From: Acidimicrobiales bacterium
GTDB lineage: Bacteria; Actinomycetota; Acidimicrobiia; Acidimicrobiales; Acidimicrobilacustridaceae
Reading direction: 5' to 3'
Assembly: GCA_023264135.1 (NCBI GenBank)
Contig: JALQSZ010000006.1
Location: forward strand, 1 to 17,224
DNA length: 17,224 nt
Shown here: piece by piece, positions 7,510 through 15,224 of the stretch
Layout: each line of letters starts with the position of its first letter
Numbering within the stretch: position 1 is the stretch's first letter
Translations under genes and position numbers: made by a program
The notes under the pieces: generated by a model
Database searches by the model: none
What the model saw: the letters and a program-made list of their open reading frames with translations, nothing else
Told to the model about the DNA's origin: nothing

Positions 7510-8265
7510 ATGGCGCTTGAAATCGACCTCACCGGACGTTCTGTCCTCATCACTGGCGGCACCAAAGGTGTGGGCCGAGGCATCGCTCAGCGGTTCGCCG
7601 ACGCCGGCGCCACCGTCATTGTCTGCGCCCGCCGCGAGGCCGAAAATCCCCTACCCGCCGACTGGCACTTCATTCCTGCGGACCTGCGCGATGGAGAAGC
7701 CGCCTATGCCGCCGTCGATGCAGCCTTCGCCATTGCCGGCCGTCTCGACTGTGTTGTCAATAACGCCGGCGGTTCGCCCCCTGCCGATTCCGCCGACGCT
7801 CCCCCCAAATTCACCCAACGCATCGTCGAGCTCAATCTGCTCGCCCCGTATTACGTCGCCCAGCGCGCCTATCACCACATGGTGAACCAGGAAGGTGGTG
7901 GCTCGATCGTGAACATCGGCAGTGTCGTGGCCGTTCGCCCCTCACCCACTACCGCGGCCTATGGCGCCGCCAAAGCCGGACTCCTCCAGTTGTCGACCAC
8001 GCTCGCAATGGAGTGGGCCCCCGCTGTTCGGGTCAACACGATCACCGTTGGTCTGATCCTCACCGAGCAGGCGGCGCTGTTCTACGGCGAAGGCGCCGAA
8101 CGTGAACGAATCGAATCAGGCATTCCCATGGGCCGATTCGCGATGCCCTCCGATGTTGGCGACATCGCGGTGTACCTCGCCAGCGATTTGGCGGGCTATG
8201 TCACCGGCGCCGAAATCGCTGCGCACGGTGGTGGCGAACGCCCGCCATTCCTCGGCGCCGACTGA
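7510..8265 (+). CDS. Short-chain dehydrogenase/reductase, Rv3549c-like (HIP cluster)
   Basis: 251 residues, classical SDR. NAD(P)-binding TGGTKGVGRG (15-24), NNAG (84-87), catalytic Ser138, Tyr151 and Lys155 (YGAAK) are all present; the C-terminus ends with HGGGERPPFL, a feature I associate with Rv3549c-type enzymes. In M. tuberculosis such SDRs (Rv3548c, Rv3549c) lie next to and divergent from echA20-ipdABC within the KstR2 regulon, and the same divergent arrangement occurs here. Its exact reaction in steroid breakdown is not established; oxidation of a hydroxyacyl-CoA or ring hydroxyl is likely. ATG 7510 is chosen because the frame begins there with a typical DLTGRSVLITGG start and a -10-like box lies 6 nt upstream. 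Confidence 0.92.
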   Translation: MALEIDLTGRSVLITGGTKGVGRGIAQRFADAGATVIVCARREAENPLPADWHFIPADLRDGEAAYAAVDAAFAIAGRLDCVVNNAGGSPPADSADAPPKFTQRIVELNLLAPYYVAQRAYHHMVNQEGGGSIVNIGSVVAVRPSPTTAAYGAAKAGLLQLSTTLAMEWAPAVRVNTITVGLILTEQAALFYGEGAERERIESGIPMGRFAMPSDVGDIAVYLASDLAGYVTGAEIAAHGGGERPPFLGAD

Positions 8266-8269
8266 GACC

Positions 8270-9631
8270 ATGAGCGAACAACCACGACAAGATACTGCTC
8301 AGGTGCAGGCCTGGCTTGAGACGAATCTTGGTGGAACTGTTCGGTCGATTTGGCGGCAGCCTCGTTGGCGGCCGGTGTGGTTTGCCGAACTTGAACGCGA
8401 CGGAACCACACAGTCACTCGTGGTGCGCGGCGATCGCACCGATATGCCGCTGATCTTTCCATTGCGACATGAGATGACGCTGCAAGCGATGCTGCACGAG
8501 CGCGGCATCCCGACGCCGGCAGTTCACGGATGGATTGACGAGCCGATGGCCTATGTCATGGATCGTGTCGGGGGACAACAGCATTTCGAAAACACCAGCG
8601 ACGCTGATCGAACTTCTGCAGTCGATGACTACCTTCAGATCCTCGCCCGCATGCACGCGCTCGATGTCGAACACTTCGCTGCCGCCGGAATCATGCGTGC
8701 AGACACTCCCGAACAATCAGGTCTTCTCGGTGTACGGCAATACGAATCGGTGTACCGCTCCACGAAGAACGGTCCCGATCCGTTCATGGAGTTCTGTCTC
8801 GGATGGTTGCGCCGCAATCCCCCACAATCGAAGGGTCGAGAAGCCGTCATTTGTTGGGATTCCGGACAATTCCACAATGCCAACGGAAAAATTGTCGCAG
8901 TCCTCGATCTTGAGATCGGACACATCGGCGATCCAATGATGGATCTTGCAGCCTGGCGAATGCGCGACACGATCGTCGGTTACGGACAGTTCCCTGCGCT
9001 CTATGCGCGTTACGAAGAACTCTCGGGCACCGAAATCGACCTCGACGCGTTGATGCGCCACCACTTCGCATTCACGCTCACCAACCAACTCGCGCTCGGA
9101 CAAGCAGTCCGTCGACCGTCTGTCGATACCGACCTCATGACGAACATGCAGTGGTGTTACGAAACAAATCTCTTCGCTACTGAAGCCCTCGCGGAAATTC
9201 TCCAAGTGGAATTACCGACCGTTCCTGAACCAGAAGTGCGCGAAGGTCGCGCGTCAACACCCGTCGAACACATGGCGACAGTGTTGAAATCACTTTCTGT
9301 CGGCGAAGACGCGGTCGACGATGAATTTCTGAAGTACCGCTTACGAGCGTTGTTCCGCGAAGCTCGTCATGCAGCACGCGCAGTCGAAATTGGCGATCAG
9401 GTCAGCAACGACGATCTCGATGACCTTCATCAACTTCTCGGCCATCGACCAACCGACTGGTTCACCGGCGAAGCCGAGCTCGAATCATTTGTGCTCGCCG
9501 ATGCAGACACTGGCGCCTACGACGAGGAACTTCTTGTCCTGTTCCACAAGCGCAACTTACGAGCCCATCAATTGCTCGGACCGCCCGGATCGGCGATGGC
9601 AACCCATCTACCGATCCAGACGTTCCGCTAG
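8270..9631 (+). CDS. APH-family phosphotransferase with degenerate catalytic motif and C-terminal extension
   Basis: 453 residues from ATG 8270, 4 nt after the upstream SDR stop; the frame stays open further upstream, but that part lies inside the SDR gene. The N-terminal 300 residues fit the aminoglycoside phosphotransferase/choline kinase-like fold: hydrophobic FPLRHEMTLQAMLHERGIPTP (63-83), YVMDRV (95-100), and AVLDLEIGHIGDPMMDLA (210-226) carrying the metal-binding Asp213. The usual HGDxxxxN catalytic loop reads WDSGQFHN (196-203): Asn203 is in register but Ser198 sits where the catalytic Asp is expected, with an Asp one residue earlier. About 150 further residues, rich in charged residues, follow the kinase core. 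Relatives often accompany acyl-CoA dehydrogenase and steroid genes; substrate unknown. It ends 4 nt from the convergent P450 stop. Confidence 0.87.
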   Translation: MSEQPRQDTAQVQAWLETNLGGTVRSIWRQPRWRPVWFAELERDGTTQSLVVRGDRTDMPLIFPLRHEMTLQAMLHERGIPTPAVHGWIDEPMAYVMDRVGGQQHFENTSDADRTSAVDDYLQILARMHALDVEHFAAAGIMRADTPEQSGLLGVRQYESVYRSTKNGPDPFMEFCLGWLRRNPPQSKGREAVICWDSGQFHNANGKIVAVLDLEIGHIGDPMMDLAAWRMRDTIVGYGQFPALYARYEELSGTEIDLDALMRHHFAFTLTNQLALGQAVRRPSVDTDLMTNMQWCYETNLFATEALAEILQVELPTVPEPEVREGRASTPVEHMATVLKSLSVGEDAVDDEFLKYRLRALFREARHAARAVEIGDQVSNDDLDDLHQLLGHRPTDWFTGEAELESFVLADADTGAYDEELLVLFHKRNLRAHQLLGPPGSAMATHLPIQTFR

Positions 9632-9635
9632 AGAT

Positions 9636-10835
9636 TCAGCGAACGCTGATTCCGACCTCGGAGTACCCGCGCACCGTGCTGGTGTGCTGACGATGGGTCT
9701 TACCCGGAACCACAGACCATTCCGGGAAGCGCTTCAGCGTCTCTTCAAGAGCGATGCGCCCTTCAGTGCGAGCCAACGACGCACCTAAACAGAAGTGAAT
9801 GCCGTACCCAAACGTGACGTGCTTCTTGATGTCTCGATGAATGTCGAACCGATCGGCATCGGGGAAGACGTCGTTGTCTCGGCCAGCACTTCCGGTGAGC
9901 AAAAGCACCTTTGAGCCAGCGGGAATCTTCGTTCCCTGGACCTCAACGTCCTTCAGCACCCATCGGCCATTCACTGGTGACGGTGCTTCGAAGCGAAGCA
10001 ATTCTTCGATGGCATTCGGGATGAGCGAAGGATCGGCAACCAGTTCGGCGCGTTGTTCCGGGTTCGCAGCGAGCACGACCGCAGCGTTGCCGAGCAACCG
10101 CATCACTGTTTCGGTTCCGGCCACATACAGAAGAAGCGTGAACTGCACGAGCTCATCGTCGTCGAGTGACCGAAGTTCGCCATCGTCGCCGGTGATTTCG
10201 GCATTGATCAAGACCTTGATCATGTCGTCACCGAAGTCATCGGGGTTGTTTTTGTGACGCTGCACGAGATCCATGAGGTATTCGTGCACACGAATTCGGG
10301 CCATAAACGCGATGTCGTTCACCATTCCCTGTTCGGGATCGATGTGAAACATCGTGTCGATGTTGACTCGCTGCTCTTCGCGTTCCTTTTCGGGAACACC
10401 TACGAGCCGAGAAATCACCATCGACGGGACCTGAGCGGCAAAATCCTGGACGTAATCGAATTCGTCGCGATCAGCGAGACCGTCGAGCAGTTCCGCACAT
10501 ACATCACGCACGTAATCGTCGAGGAGCGCCATACGGCGCGGCGTAAACGCACGTGAAACGAGCGAGCGATACATCGTGTGTTCCGGCGGATCCATGAAGA
10601 TCATTTGGTTCGAGCCGATCATGCCCGGACCCATCATTTCGAGAACCGTGCCGTGCGTCGAAGAAAAGGTTGCGGTGTCTTTCGAAGCCTTTTCAATGTC
10701 GTCGAAGCGACTGAGTGCCCAAAAATCAAACTTGTCGTTGCGATACACGGGCGCTTCTTCACGAAGACGCTTCCAGATCGGATAGGGATCGGTATCGATC
10801 ACTGTGTCGTAGGGATCCCAGTAGATGTCAGTCAT
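9636..10835 (-). CDS. Cytochrome P450
   Basis: 399 residues, a soluble bacterial class I P450. All landmarks are present: I-helix AGTET (239-243) with the acid-Thr pair Glu242-Thr243, K-helix E278-L-L-R281, PERF-like region DADRF (326-330), and heme-binding FGYGIHFCLG (342-351) with Cys349 as thiolate ligand. It needs a ferredoxin and reductase that are not in the window. The start is supported by AAGGGG a few bases before ATG 10835. It begins 11 nt after the 3-alpha-HSD-like SDR stop, so the two are one operon. The I-helix differs from the GGxETTR form I recall for CYP125 and CYP142, so C26/27 sterol hydroxylase cannot be assumed; hydroxylation of a steroid or terpenoid is plausible from context only. 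Confidence 0.93.
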   Translation of the reverse strand: MTDIYWDPYDTVIDTDPYPIWKRLREEAPVYRNDKFDFWALSRFDDIEKASKDTATFSSTHGTVLEMMGPGMIGSNQMIFMDPPEHTMYRSLVSRAFTPRRMALLDDYVRDVCAELLDGLADRDEFDYVQDFAAQVPSMVISRLVGVPEKEREEQRVNIDTMFHIDPEQGMVNDIAFMARIRVHEYLMDLVQRHKNNPDDFGDDMIKVLINAEITGDDGELRSLDDDELVQFTLLLYVAGTETVMRLLGNAAVVLAANPEQRAELVADPSLIPNAIEELLRFEAPSPVNGRWVLKDVEVQGTKIPAGSKVLLLTGSAGRDNDVFPDADRFDIHRDIKKHVTFGYGIHFCLGASLARTEGRIALEETLKRFPEWSVVPGKTHRQHTSTVRGYSEVGISVR

Positions 10836-10846
10836 TTCGTGCCCCT

Positions 10847-11668
10847 TCAGCTGATTCCGTAGAGGAACTTCACGATTGGAGTTGCCGATGGATAGGCCTC
10901 GGTGAGTCCAGCGCCATCGAGGCCGGCGTCGACGATGATCGTTTGGCCACTGATGTAGCGCGCGGCGTGACTACCAAGGAACGCCATCACATCGCCCTGC
11001 TCTTCGGGCGATGAAGCATCGACACCGATCTCGTCGCGGAAATCGCGACCGAATGACAGCCAAAGATCTTCGTTCGATCGAGCAAGCGGCGTATCGGTTG
11101 GCCCCGGGCAAATCGCGTTGATGCGAACGCCACGCTTACCAAACTCATAGGCATTGAACGCCACGTAGTAACACAGCGCCTGCTTCGAGAACATGTAGTG
11201 GTTGTTGCCGGGGTTGGCTTCCATCCACGCCACTCCGCTGTCGAAATCGGTGCCATCGACATACGAGCGAACGGTGTCGAGGTTGTTGTACCAACCAAGA
11301 CCGGCTGAAGAAGAAATCGCGGTGATCGATGAACCCTTGGGGAGCATTCCCTTTTCGAACAATCGATTGATCATGTGTCGATGGCCGAGGAAGTTGATGC
11401 GCTCGATGCCAGGCGTGCCATCGGCGACGCCGGCGCAGGAGAACAGTGCATCAACCGTGCCACCGCACTGGTCGATCGCGGCATCGATCTGATCCTTGTC
11501 GCGAAGGTCAACCACGATGGAAGTGAAGCCCTCGACAGGGACGTAATCCATCACCACGACATCGGCACCCAGTGATGCAACCTGGCGAGCGGCAGCGGCT
11601 CCCATTCCTGTGGCCCCACCGACAACAAGCACTCGTTTGCCGTCGTAGCGGAATGATTCGTTGCCCAT
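10847..11668 (-). CDS. 3-alpha-hydroxysteroid dehydrogenase-like SDR
   Basis: 273 residues from ATG 11668; the frame is open further upstream, but AGGGGGA sits just before this ATG and the protein then begins with the SDR nucleotide site. Visible: VGGATGMG (16-23), CAG (78-80) in place of NNAG, Ser119-121, and YMFSK (Tyr158, Lys162). The 37-40 residue separation between catalytic Ser and Tyr, instead of the usual 13, is the feature of the 3-alpha-HSD/carbonyl reductase (Comamonas HsdA) and coniferyl-alcohol dehydrogenase group. It probably interconverts a 3-alpha-hydroxyl and a 3-ketone on a steroid such as a bile acid, the entry step for ring A oxidation. First gene of a two-gene operon with the P450; divergent from the aldehyde dehydrogenase. 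Confidence 0.9.
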   Translation of the reverse strand: MGNESFRYDGKRVLVVGGATGMGAAAARQVASLGADVVVMDYVPVEGFTSIVVDLRDKDQIDAAIDQCGGTVDALFSCAGVADGTPGIERINFLGHRHMINRLFEKGMLPKGSSITAISSSAGLGWYNNLDTVRSYVDGTDFDSGVAWMEANPGNNHYMFSKQALCYYVAFNAYEFGKRGVRINAICPGPTDTPLARSNEDLWLSFGRDFRDEIGVDASSPEEQGDVMAFLGSHAARYISGQTIIVDAGLDGAGLTEAYPSATPIVKFLYGIS

Positions 11669-11723
11669 GGTTCCCCCTGTTTTGGTGCGCTCAACGCCCG
11701 AGATCGGCGCCGCGGAATGAGCG

Positions 11724-11747
11724 TAAACTACATTGAACCGAGATTCA
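11724..11747. promoter_or_regulatory. Divergent promoter region with overlapping -10-like boxes and an inverted repeat
   Basis: The 123-nt gap between the SDR (minus) and aldehyde dehydrogenase (plus) starts holds TAAACT (11724-11729, plus) and TAGTTT (11725-11730, minus), overlapping -10-like boxes on both strands, next to TGAA-N6-TTCA (11734-11747), a perfect but short inverted repeat. Neither -35 is convincing. If real, one regulator could control both directions. Confidence 0.27.
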
Positions 11748-11791
11748 CGAAAAACGCCGCCGGCCTCGCCCGGCCCAGTGGGGGATGAAAA

Positions 11792-13261
11792 ATGGCCGAC
11801 CTTTGGCACGAAGAACGTCTACTTATCGATGGTCAACTCGTCGAGGCCTCGGGAGGGGCGACCTACCCCAACATCAATCCAGCCACCGAGGAAATCATCG
11901 GTGTTGCCGCCGATGCATCGGCCGAAGATGTCGAGAAGGCCATTGCTGCGGCTCGTCGTGCCTTCGACACCACCGATTGGTCGACCAATACCGAGCTTCG
12001 CCAGCGCTGTCTTCGTCAACTCCACCAGGCGTTCATCGACAACTTCGATGCCCTCGCCGAACTCACGATTGCCGAGGTCGGTGCGCCGCGCATGTTCATG
12101 GGCGGACCTCAGCTCATGGCTCCGCTTGAGTACCTCACGTACTACGCCGACATGCTCGACAACTTCGAATGGTCCTATGACCTTGGCGTCCACACCGGCA
12201 TGGCCGGAACCGCTCACCGTTGGGTTGAGAAAGAACCGATCGGCGTCGTCGCCGCGATCACGCCGTGGAACTACCCCCACCAGATCACCTTCGCCAAATG
12301 TGCTCCTGCACTTGCCGCGGGTTGCACCGTGATCCTCAAGGCTGCACCCGATACACCGTGGAGCGCGCTCGCTCTCGGTCGCATGATCCACGATCACACC
12401 GACTTCCCTCCCGGCGTGTTCAACATCATCACGTCGGGCAATAAGACCGTGGGCGAAGTTCTTACGAACTCCCCCGATGTCGACATGATTTCCTTCACCG
12501 GTTCAACTGCGACCGGTCGTCGCATCATGGAAGCCGCGTCCGCCACTATCAAAAAGGTCTTCCTTGAACTTGGTGGCAAGAGCGCGCACATCGTGCTCGA
12601 CGATGTTGCCGACATGGCTTCGGCCACTGCCGGTCCGTGCTTCATGGTGTGCACACATGGCGGTCAGGGCTGTGCAACCTCAACGCGACTGCTTCTTCCT
12701 CGTAGCCGTTACGAAGAAGGCGTTGAAGCAACCGCGGCCATGCTCGGAGCACTCCCCTACGGCGATCCCCAGGATCCCGGAGTCATGACCGGCGCGATCG
12801 TGAACAAGGCCCAACTTGAACGCATGGAAGGTCTCGTGAATCGCGCGGTCGCCGACGGCGCACGCGTAGTTGTTGGCGGCGGACGCGCTGAACAATTTGA
12901 AAAGGGCTACTTCTTCAAGCCCACACTGCTCGCCGATGTCACCAACGACATGGAAATTGCTCGCACTGAAGTCTTCGGACCTGTTCTCGTGGCGATTCCC
13001 TACGACGACGATGACGATGCCGTTCGCATTGCCAACGACTCCGAGTACGGATTGTCGGGCGCTGTCGTGAGCGATGACCGCGACCGCGCGCTCGCCATCG
13101 GCCGACGCATCCGCACCGGCACGATGTCGATCAATGGTGGTGCTTGGTACGCCGTCGACGTTCCATTCGGTGGCTACAAGCAGTCGGGCGTGGGCCGAGA
13201 ATCAGGCGTTTCTGGTTTCGAGGAATACCTCGAAGAGAAGTCGCTCGCCGAGCCCGCCTGA
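11792..13261 (+). CDS. NAD(P)-dependent aldehyde dehydrogenase
   Basis: 489 residues, full-length non-acylating aldehyde dehydrogenase, which oxidises an aldehyde to the carboxylic acid. Motifs: TPWN (157-160, Asn160 oxyanion), ILKAAPDTP (181-189, Lys183 cofactor contact), FTGSTATG (235-242), ELGGK (259-263, general base Glu259) and GGQGCATSTR (290-299) with catalytic Cys294. GGGGGA lies 6 nt before ATG 11792, fixing the start. Transcribed alone, divergent from the 3-alpha-HSD-like SDR/P450 pair and convergent with ipdF without any gap. Likely role: oxidising an aldehyde formed from a P450- or alcohol-dehydrogenase-generated terminal hydroxyl on the sterol side chain, or a small aldehyde released by side-chain cleavage. 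The substrate cannot be read from sequence. Confidence 0.95.
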   Translation: MADLWHEERLLIDGQLVEASGGATYPNINPATEEIIGVAADASAEDVEKAIAAARRAFDTTDWSTNTELRQRCLRQLHQAFIDNFDALAELTIAEVGAPRMFMGGPQLMAPLEYLTYYADMLDNFEWSYDLGVHTGMAGTAHRWVEKEPIGVVAAITPWNYPHQITFAKCAPALAAGCTVILKAAPDTPWSALALGRMIHDHTDFPPGVFNIITSGNKTVGEVLTNSPDVDMISFTGSTATGRRIMEAASATIKKVFLELGGKSAHIVLDDVADMASATAGPCFMVCTHGGQGCATSTRLLLPRSRYEEGVEATAAMLGALPYGDPQDPGVMTGAIVNKAQLERMEGLVNRAVADGARVVVGGGRAEQFEKGYFFKPTLLADVTNDMEIARTEVFGPVLVAIPYDDDDDAVRIANDSEYGLSGAVVSDDRDRALAIGRRIRTGTMSINGGAWYAVDVPFGGYKQSGVGRESGVSGFEEYLEEKSLAEPA

Positions 13262-13270
13262 TCAGGCTCG
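13249..13270. terminator. Palindrome across the convergent stop codons, possible bidirectional terminator
   Basis: GCCTGATCAGGC (13256-13267) is a perfect 12-nt palindrome containing both stop codons (TGA of the aldehyde dehydrogenase, TCA i.e. TGA of ipdF). A competing hairpin pairs CGAGCC (13249-13254) with GGCTCG (13265-13270). No T-run follows on either strand, so it is at best a weak or factor-assisted terminator. Confidence 0.35.
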
Positions 13271-14023
13271 CTGGCTACTGACCGACACAATTTCGCCGGT
13301 CATATACGAGCTGTAGTCCGACGCGAGGAACATCATCACGTTGGCAACTTCCCACGGTTCTGCCGCGCGCCCAAACGCTTCGCGCTTGGTGAGTTCTGCA
13401 AGCGTTTCTTCCGTGGTGGCTTTCGCCAAGAACGGGTGCATCGCAAGACTCGGTGCAACAGCGTTAATTCGCACGTTTTGCGGAGCAGCTTCGATCGCCG
13501 CGCAACGCGTCAGCGCCATCACGCCAGCTTTCGCTGCCGCGTAATGAGCTTGACCTTCCTGCGCACGCCAGCCGAGCACCGACGCGTTGTTCACGATGAC
13601 TCCGCCACCGTTTGCGTAGAGGTACTTCATCTCTGCTCGCATGCAACGGAAGGTTCCGTTCAGCGTGACATCGAGAACAAGGTTCCATTGATCGTCGGTC
13701 ATGTCGACAATCGGAACCTCACCACCAAGACCAGCGTTGTTAATGAAGACATCGATGCCGCCCAGCGCTGCTGCAGCACCGTCGAGAAGCGCCTGAACAT
13801 CGGACTCGACAGTGACATCACACGGGATACCAACAACACCGAGTTCAGCAGCCGATTCCGCACAACGACGTTCGTGCTTGTCGGAGATCACGACCTGTGC
13901 GCCCTCTTCGATCGCACGCTTGGCCGCTTGAAAACCAATGCCCGTTCCGGCAGCTGCGGTGACAAGCACCTTCTTGCCGGCAAGGAGTCCGTGCCCGTTG
14001 ACGTAGTTCGGAATCGTGCTCAT
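13262..14023 (-). CDS. ipdF: IpdF-like SDR, 5-hydroxy-HIP-CoA series dehydrogenase
   Basis: 253 residues, classical SDR that closely resembles M. tuberculosis IpdF (Rv3559c): NGHGLLAGKKVLVTAAAGTG (9-28), INNAGLGGEVPIVDMTDD (94-111), VNNASVLGWRAQEGQAHYAA (144-163), INAVAPS and the C-terminal FLASDYSSYMTGEIVSVSSQ. Catalytic Ser148, Tyr161 and Lys165 are present. IpdF acts on the 5-hydroxyl of HIP-type intermediates during ring C/D catabolism. The start overlaps the stop of the fadE30-type gene by 4 nt (ATGA), the same gene pair as Rv3560c-Rv3559c. The stop abuts the aldehyde dehydrogenase stop with no intergenic base. Confidence 0.95.
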   Translation of the reverse strand: MSTIPNYVNGHGLLAGKKVLVTAAAGTGIGFQAAKRAIEEGAQVVISDKHERRCAESAAELGVVGIPCDVTVESDVQALLDGAAAALGGIDVFINNAGLGGEVPIVDMTDDQWNLVLDVTLNGTFRCMRAEMKYLYANGGGVIVNNASVLGWRAQEGQAHYAAAKAGVMALTRCAAIEAAPQNVRINAVAPSLAMHPFLAKATTEETLAELTKREAFGRAAEPWEVANVMMFLASDYSSYMTGEIVSVSSQRA

Positions 14024-15204
14024 GCGGGGTTGGGCTCCTTGGGAAGGCCGAGCACGCGTTCACCCAGCACATTGCGCTGAATTTCGTTGCTGCCGCCATA
14101 AATGGTTTCGGATCGGGTGAACAAGAACATCTTTTGATCGAGCGTGAGTTCGTAGGGGAAGCCTTCAGCGATCTGCGATTCGATACCGCCGATATCCATG
14201 GCGAGTTCACCAAGATCGCGATGCCATGTGCCCCAGAACAGTTTCGAGATCGATGCTTCGGGACCGGGAACACCGGAACCCATTGAACGCAACGCGTTCC
14301 ATTGCATGAGCTTGAGTCCGGTGTAGGCCTCGGAAAGTCGCTGACGCATGATGGGATCGTTGGCCGACCCCTTCTTCTTCGCTTCGGCGATGAGGTTGTC
14401 GAGTTCGCGTTCGAAACCAACTTGCTGCGCGAGGGTCGAGATGCCGCGCTCAAGCGCAAGCAGATCCATCGCAACGCCCCAGCCCTTGCCGGGTTCACCA
14501 ACAATGAGACTTGCGTCGGTCACCGCGTCGCTAAAGAACACCTCGTTGAACTCGCCGCCACCAGTGATCTGTTCGATGATGCGCGCTTCAACGCCGGGCT
14601 GGTCCATCGGGACAAGTAGGAACGACAAACCTTTATGACGCGCCGAGCCGGGTTCGGTGCGAGCGACTACAAAGCACCAGTGCGACACATGCGCGAGCGA
14701 GGTCCACACTTTTTGACCGTTGATGATCCATTGATCGCCATCGAGAACTGCACGAGTTTGAACATTGGCAAGGTCGGAACCAGCGTTCGGTTCGGAATAG
14801 CCCTGACACCAGCGCTCATCGCCACTCAGAATCGGTGGAAGGAATCGGTCGCATTGTTCCTTGGTGCCGTGTTCGATCAGCGTTGGGCCAAGGAGGTTTT
14901 CGCCCATGTGATTGACACGACCAGGGGCTTGCGCACGCGCATATTCCTCGGCCCAGATGATCTGCTGGCCAACCGTGGCATTGCGTCCGCCGAAATCGGT
15001 GGGCCAACCCAGCCCGATCCATCCGGCCGCTCCGAGCACCTTTTCCCAGCGCTCGCGGATCTCAAATCCGACTTCTTCATCGCCGGGGCCACCGCGCCCC
15101 TTCAGGGACGCGAATTCTCCGACGAGGTTTTCTGCCAGCCACCCCTTGGCAGCGGCACGGAATTCCTCGTCGGAGACGGTCGAGACATCTACGGGAAGGG
15201 CCAT
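14020..15204 (-). CDS. fadE30: FadE30-type acyl-CoA dehydrogenase (ring C/D catabolism)
   Basis: 394 residues, FAD acyl-CoA dehydrogenase. Resembles M. tuberculosis FadE30 (Rv3560c): GWLAENLVGEFASLKGRGGP (21-40), NHMGENLLGPTLIEHGT (98-114), WCQGYSEPNAGSDLA (132-146), NGQKVWTSLAH (162-172), EFNEVFF, and IYGGSNEIQRN (368-378) near the C-terminus. FadE30 desaturates the CoA thioester of HIP or 5-hydroxy-HIP made by FadD3. The common YEG catalytic Glu position reads YGG here, as I recall for FadE30 relatives. Overlaps ipdF by 4 nt. The start has no Shine-Dalgarno site; a -10-like TAAAGT lies 6 nt upstream in the 20-nt gap after the amidohydrolase gene, suggesting an internal leaderless promoter. 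Confidence 0.95.
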   Translation of the reverse strand: MALPVDVSTVSDEEFRAAAKGWLAENLVGEFASLKGRGGPGDEEVGFEIRERWEKVLGAAGWIGLGWPTDFGGRNATVGQQIIWAEEYARAQAPGRVNHMGENLLGPTLIEHGTKEQCDRFLPPILSGDERWCQGYSEPNAGSDLANVQTRAVLDGDQWIINGQKVWTSLAHVSHWCFVVARTEPGSARHKGLSFLLVPMDQPGVEARIIEQITGGGEFNEVFFSDAVTDASLIVGEPGKGWGVAMDLLALERGISTLAQQVGFERELDNLIAEAKKKGSANDPIMRQRLSEAYTGLKLMQWNALRSMGSGVPGPEASISKLFWGTWHRDLGELAMDIGGIESQIAEGFPYELTLDQKMFLFTRSETIYGGSNEIQRNVLGERVLGLPKEPNPA

Positions 15205-15210
15205 GGGCCC

Positions 15211-15216
15211 ACTTTA
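15211..15216 (-). promoter_or_regulatory. Candidate -10 box for a leaderless fadE30-ipdF transcript
   Basis: TAAAGT on the minus strand ends 6 nt before ATG 15204, the same geometry as at the SDR start (TAGGGT, 6 nt). A weak -35 (CTGAAG, 15234-15239) would lie in the end of the amidohydrolase gene. No ribosome-binding site precedes the ATG. Confidence 0.42.
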
Positions 15217-15224
15217 GGACCCGA

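Noticed and set aside
8102..8269. A longer start for the APH protein, 56 codons upstream.
   Set aside because: It would overlap the SDR coding sequence and adds no family-like residues; ATG 8270 directly after the SDR stop fits the domain start.
9629..9645. A terminator hairpin between the convergent APH and P450 genes.
   Set aside because: Only 4-bp complementary arms (CGCT/AGCG) are visible and no T-run follows.
11669..11809. A 47-residue N-terminal extension of the 3-alpha-HSD-like SDR.
   Set aside because: It would span the divergent promoter region and overlap the aldehyde dehydrogenase start; AGGGGGA before ATG 11668 supports the shorter form.
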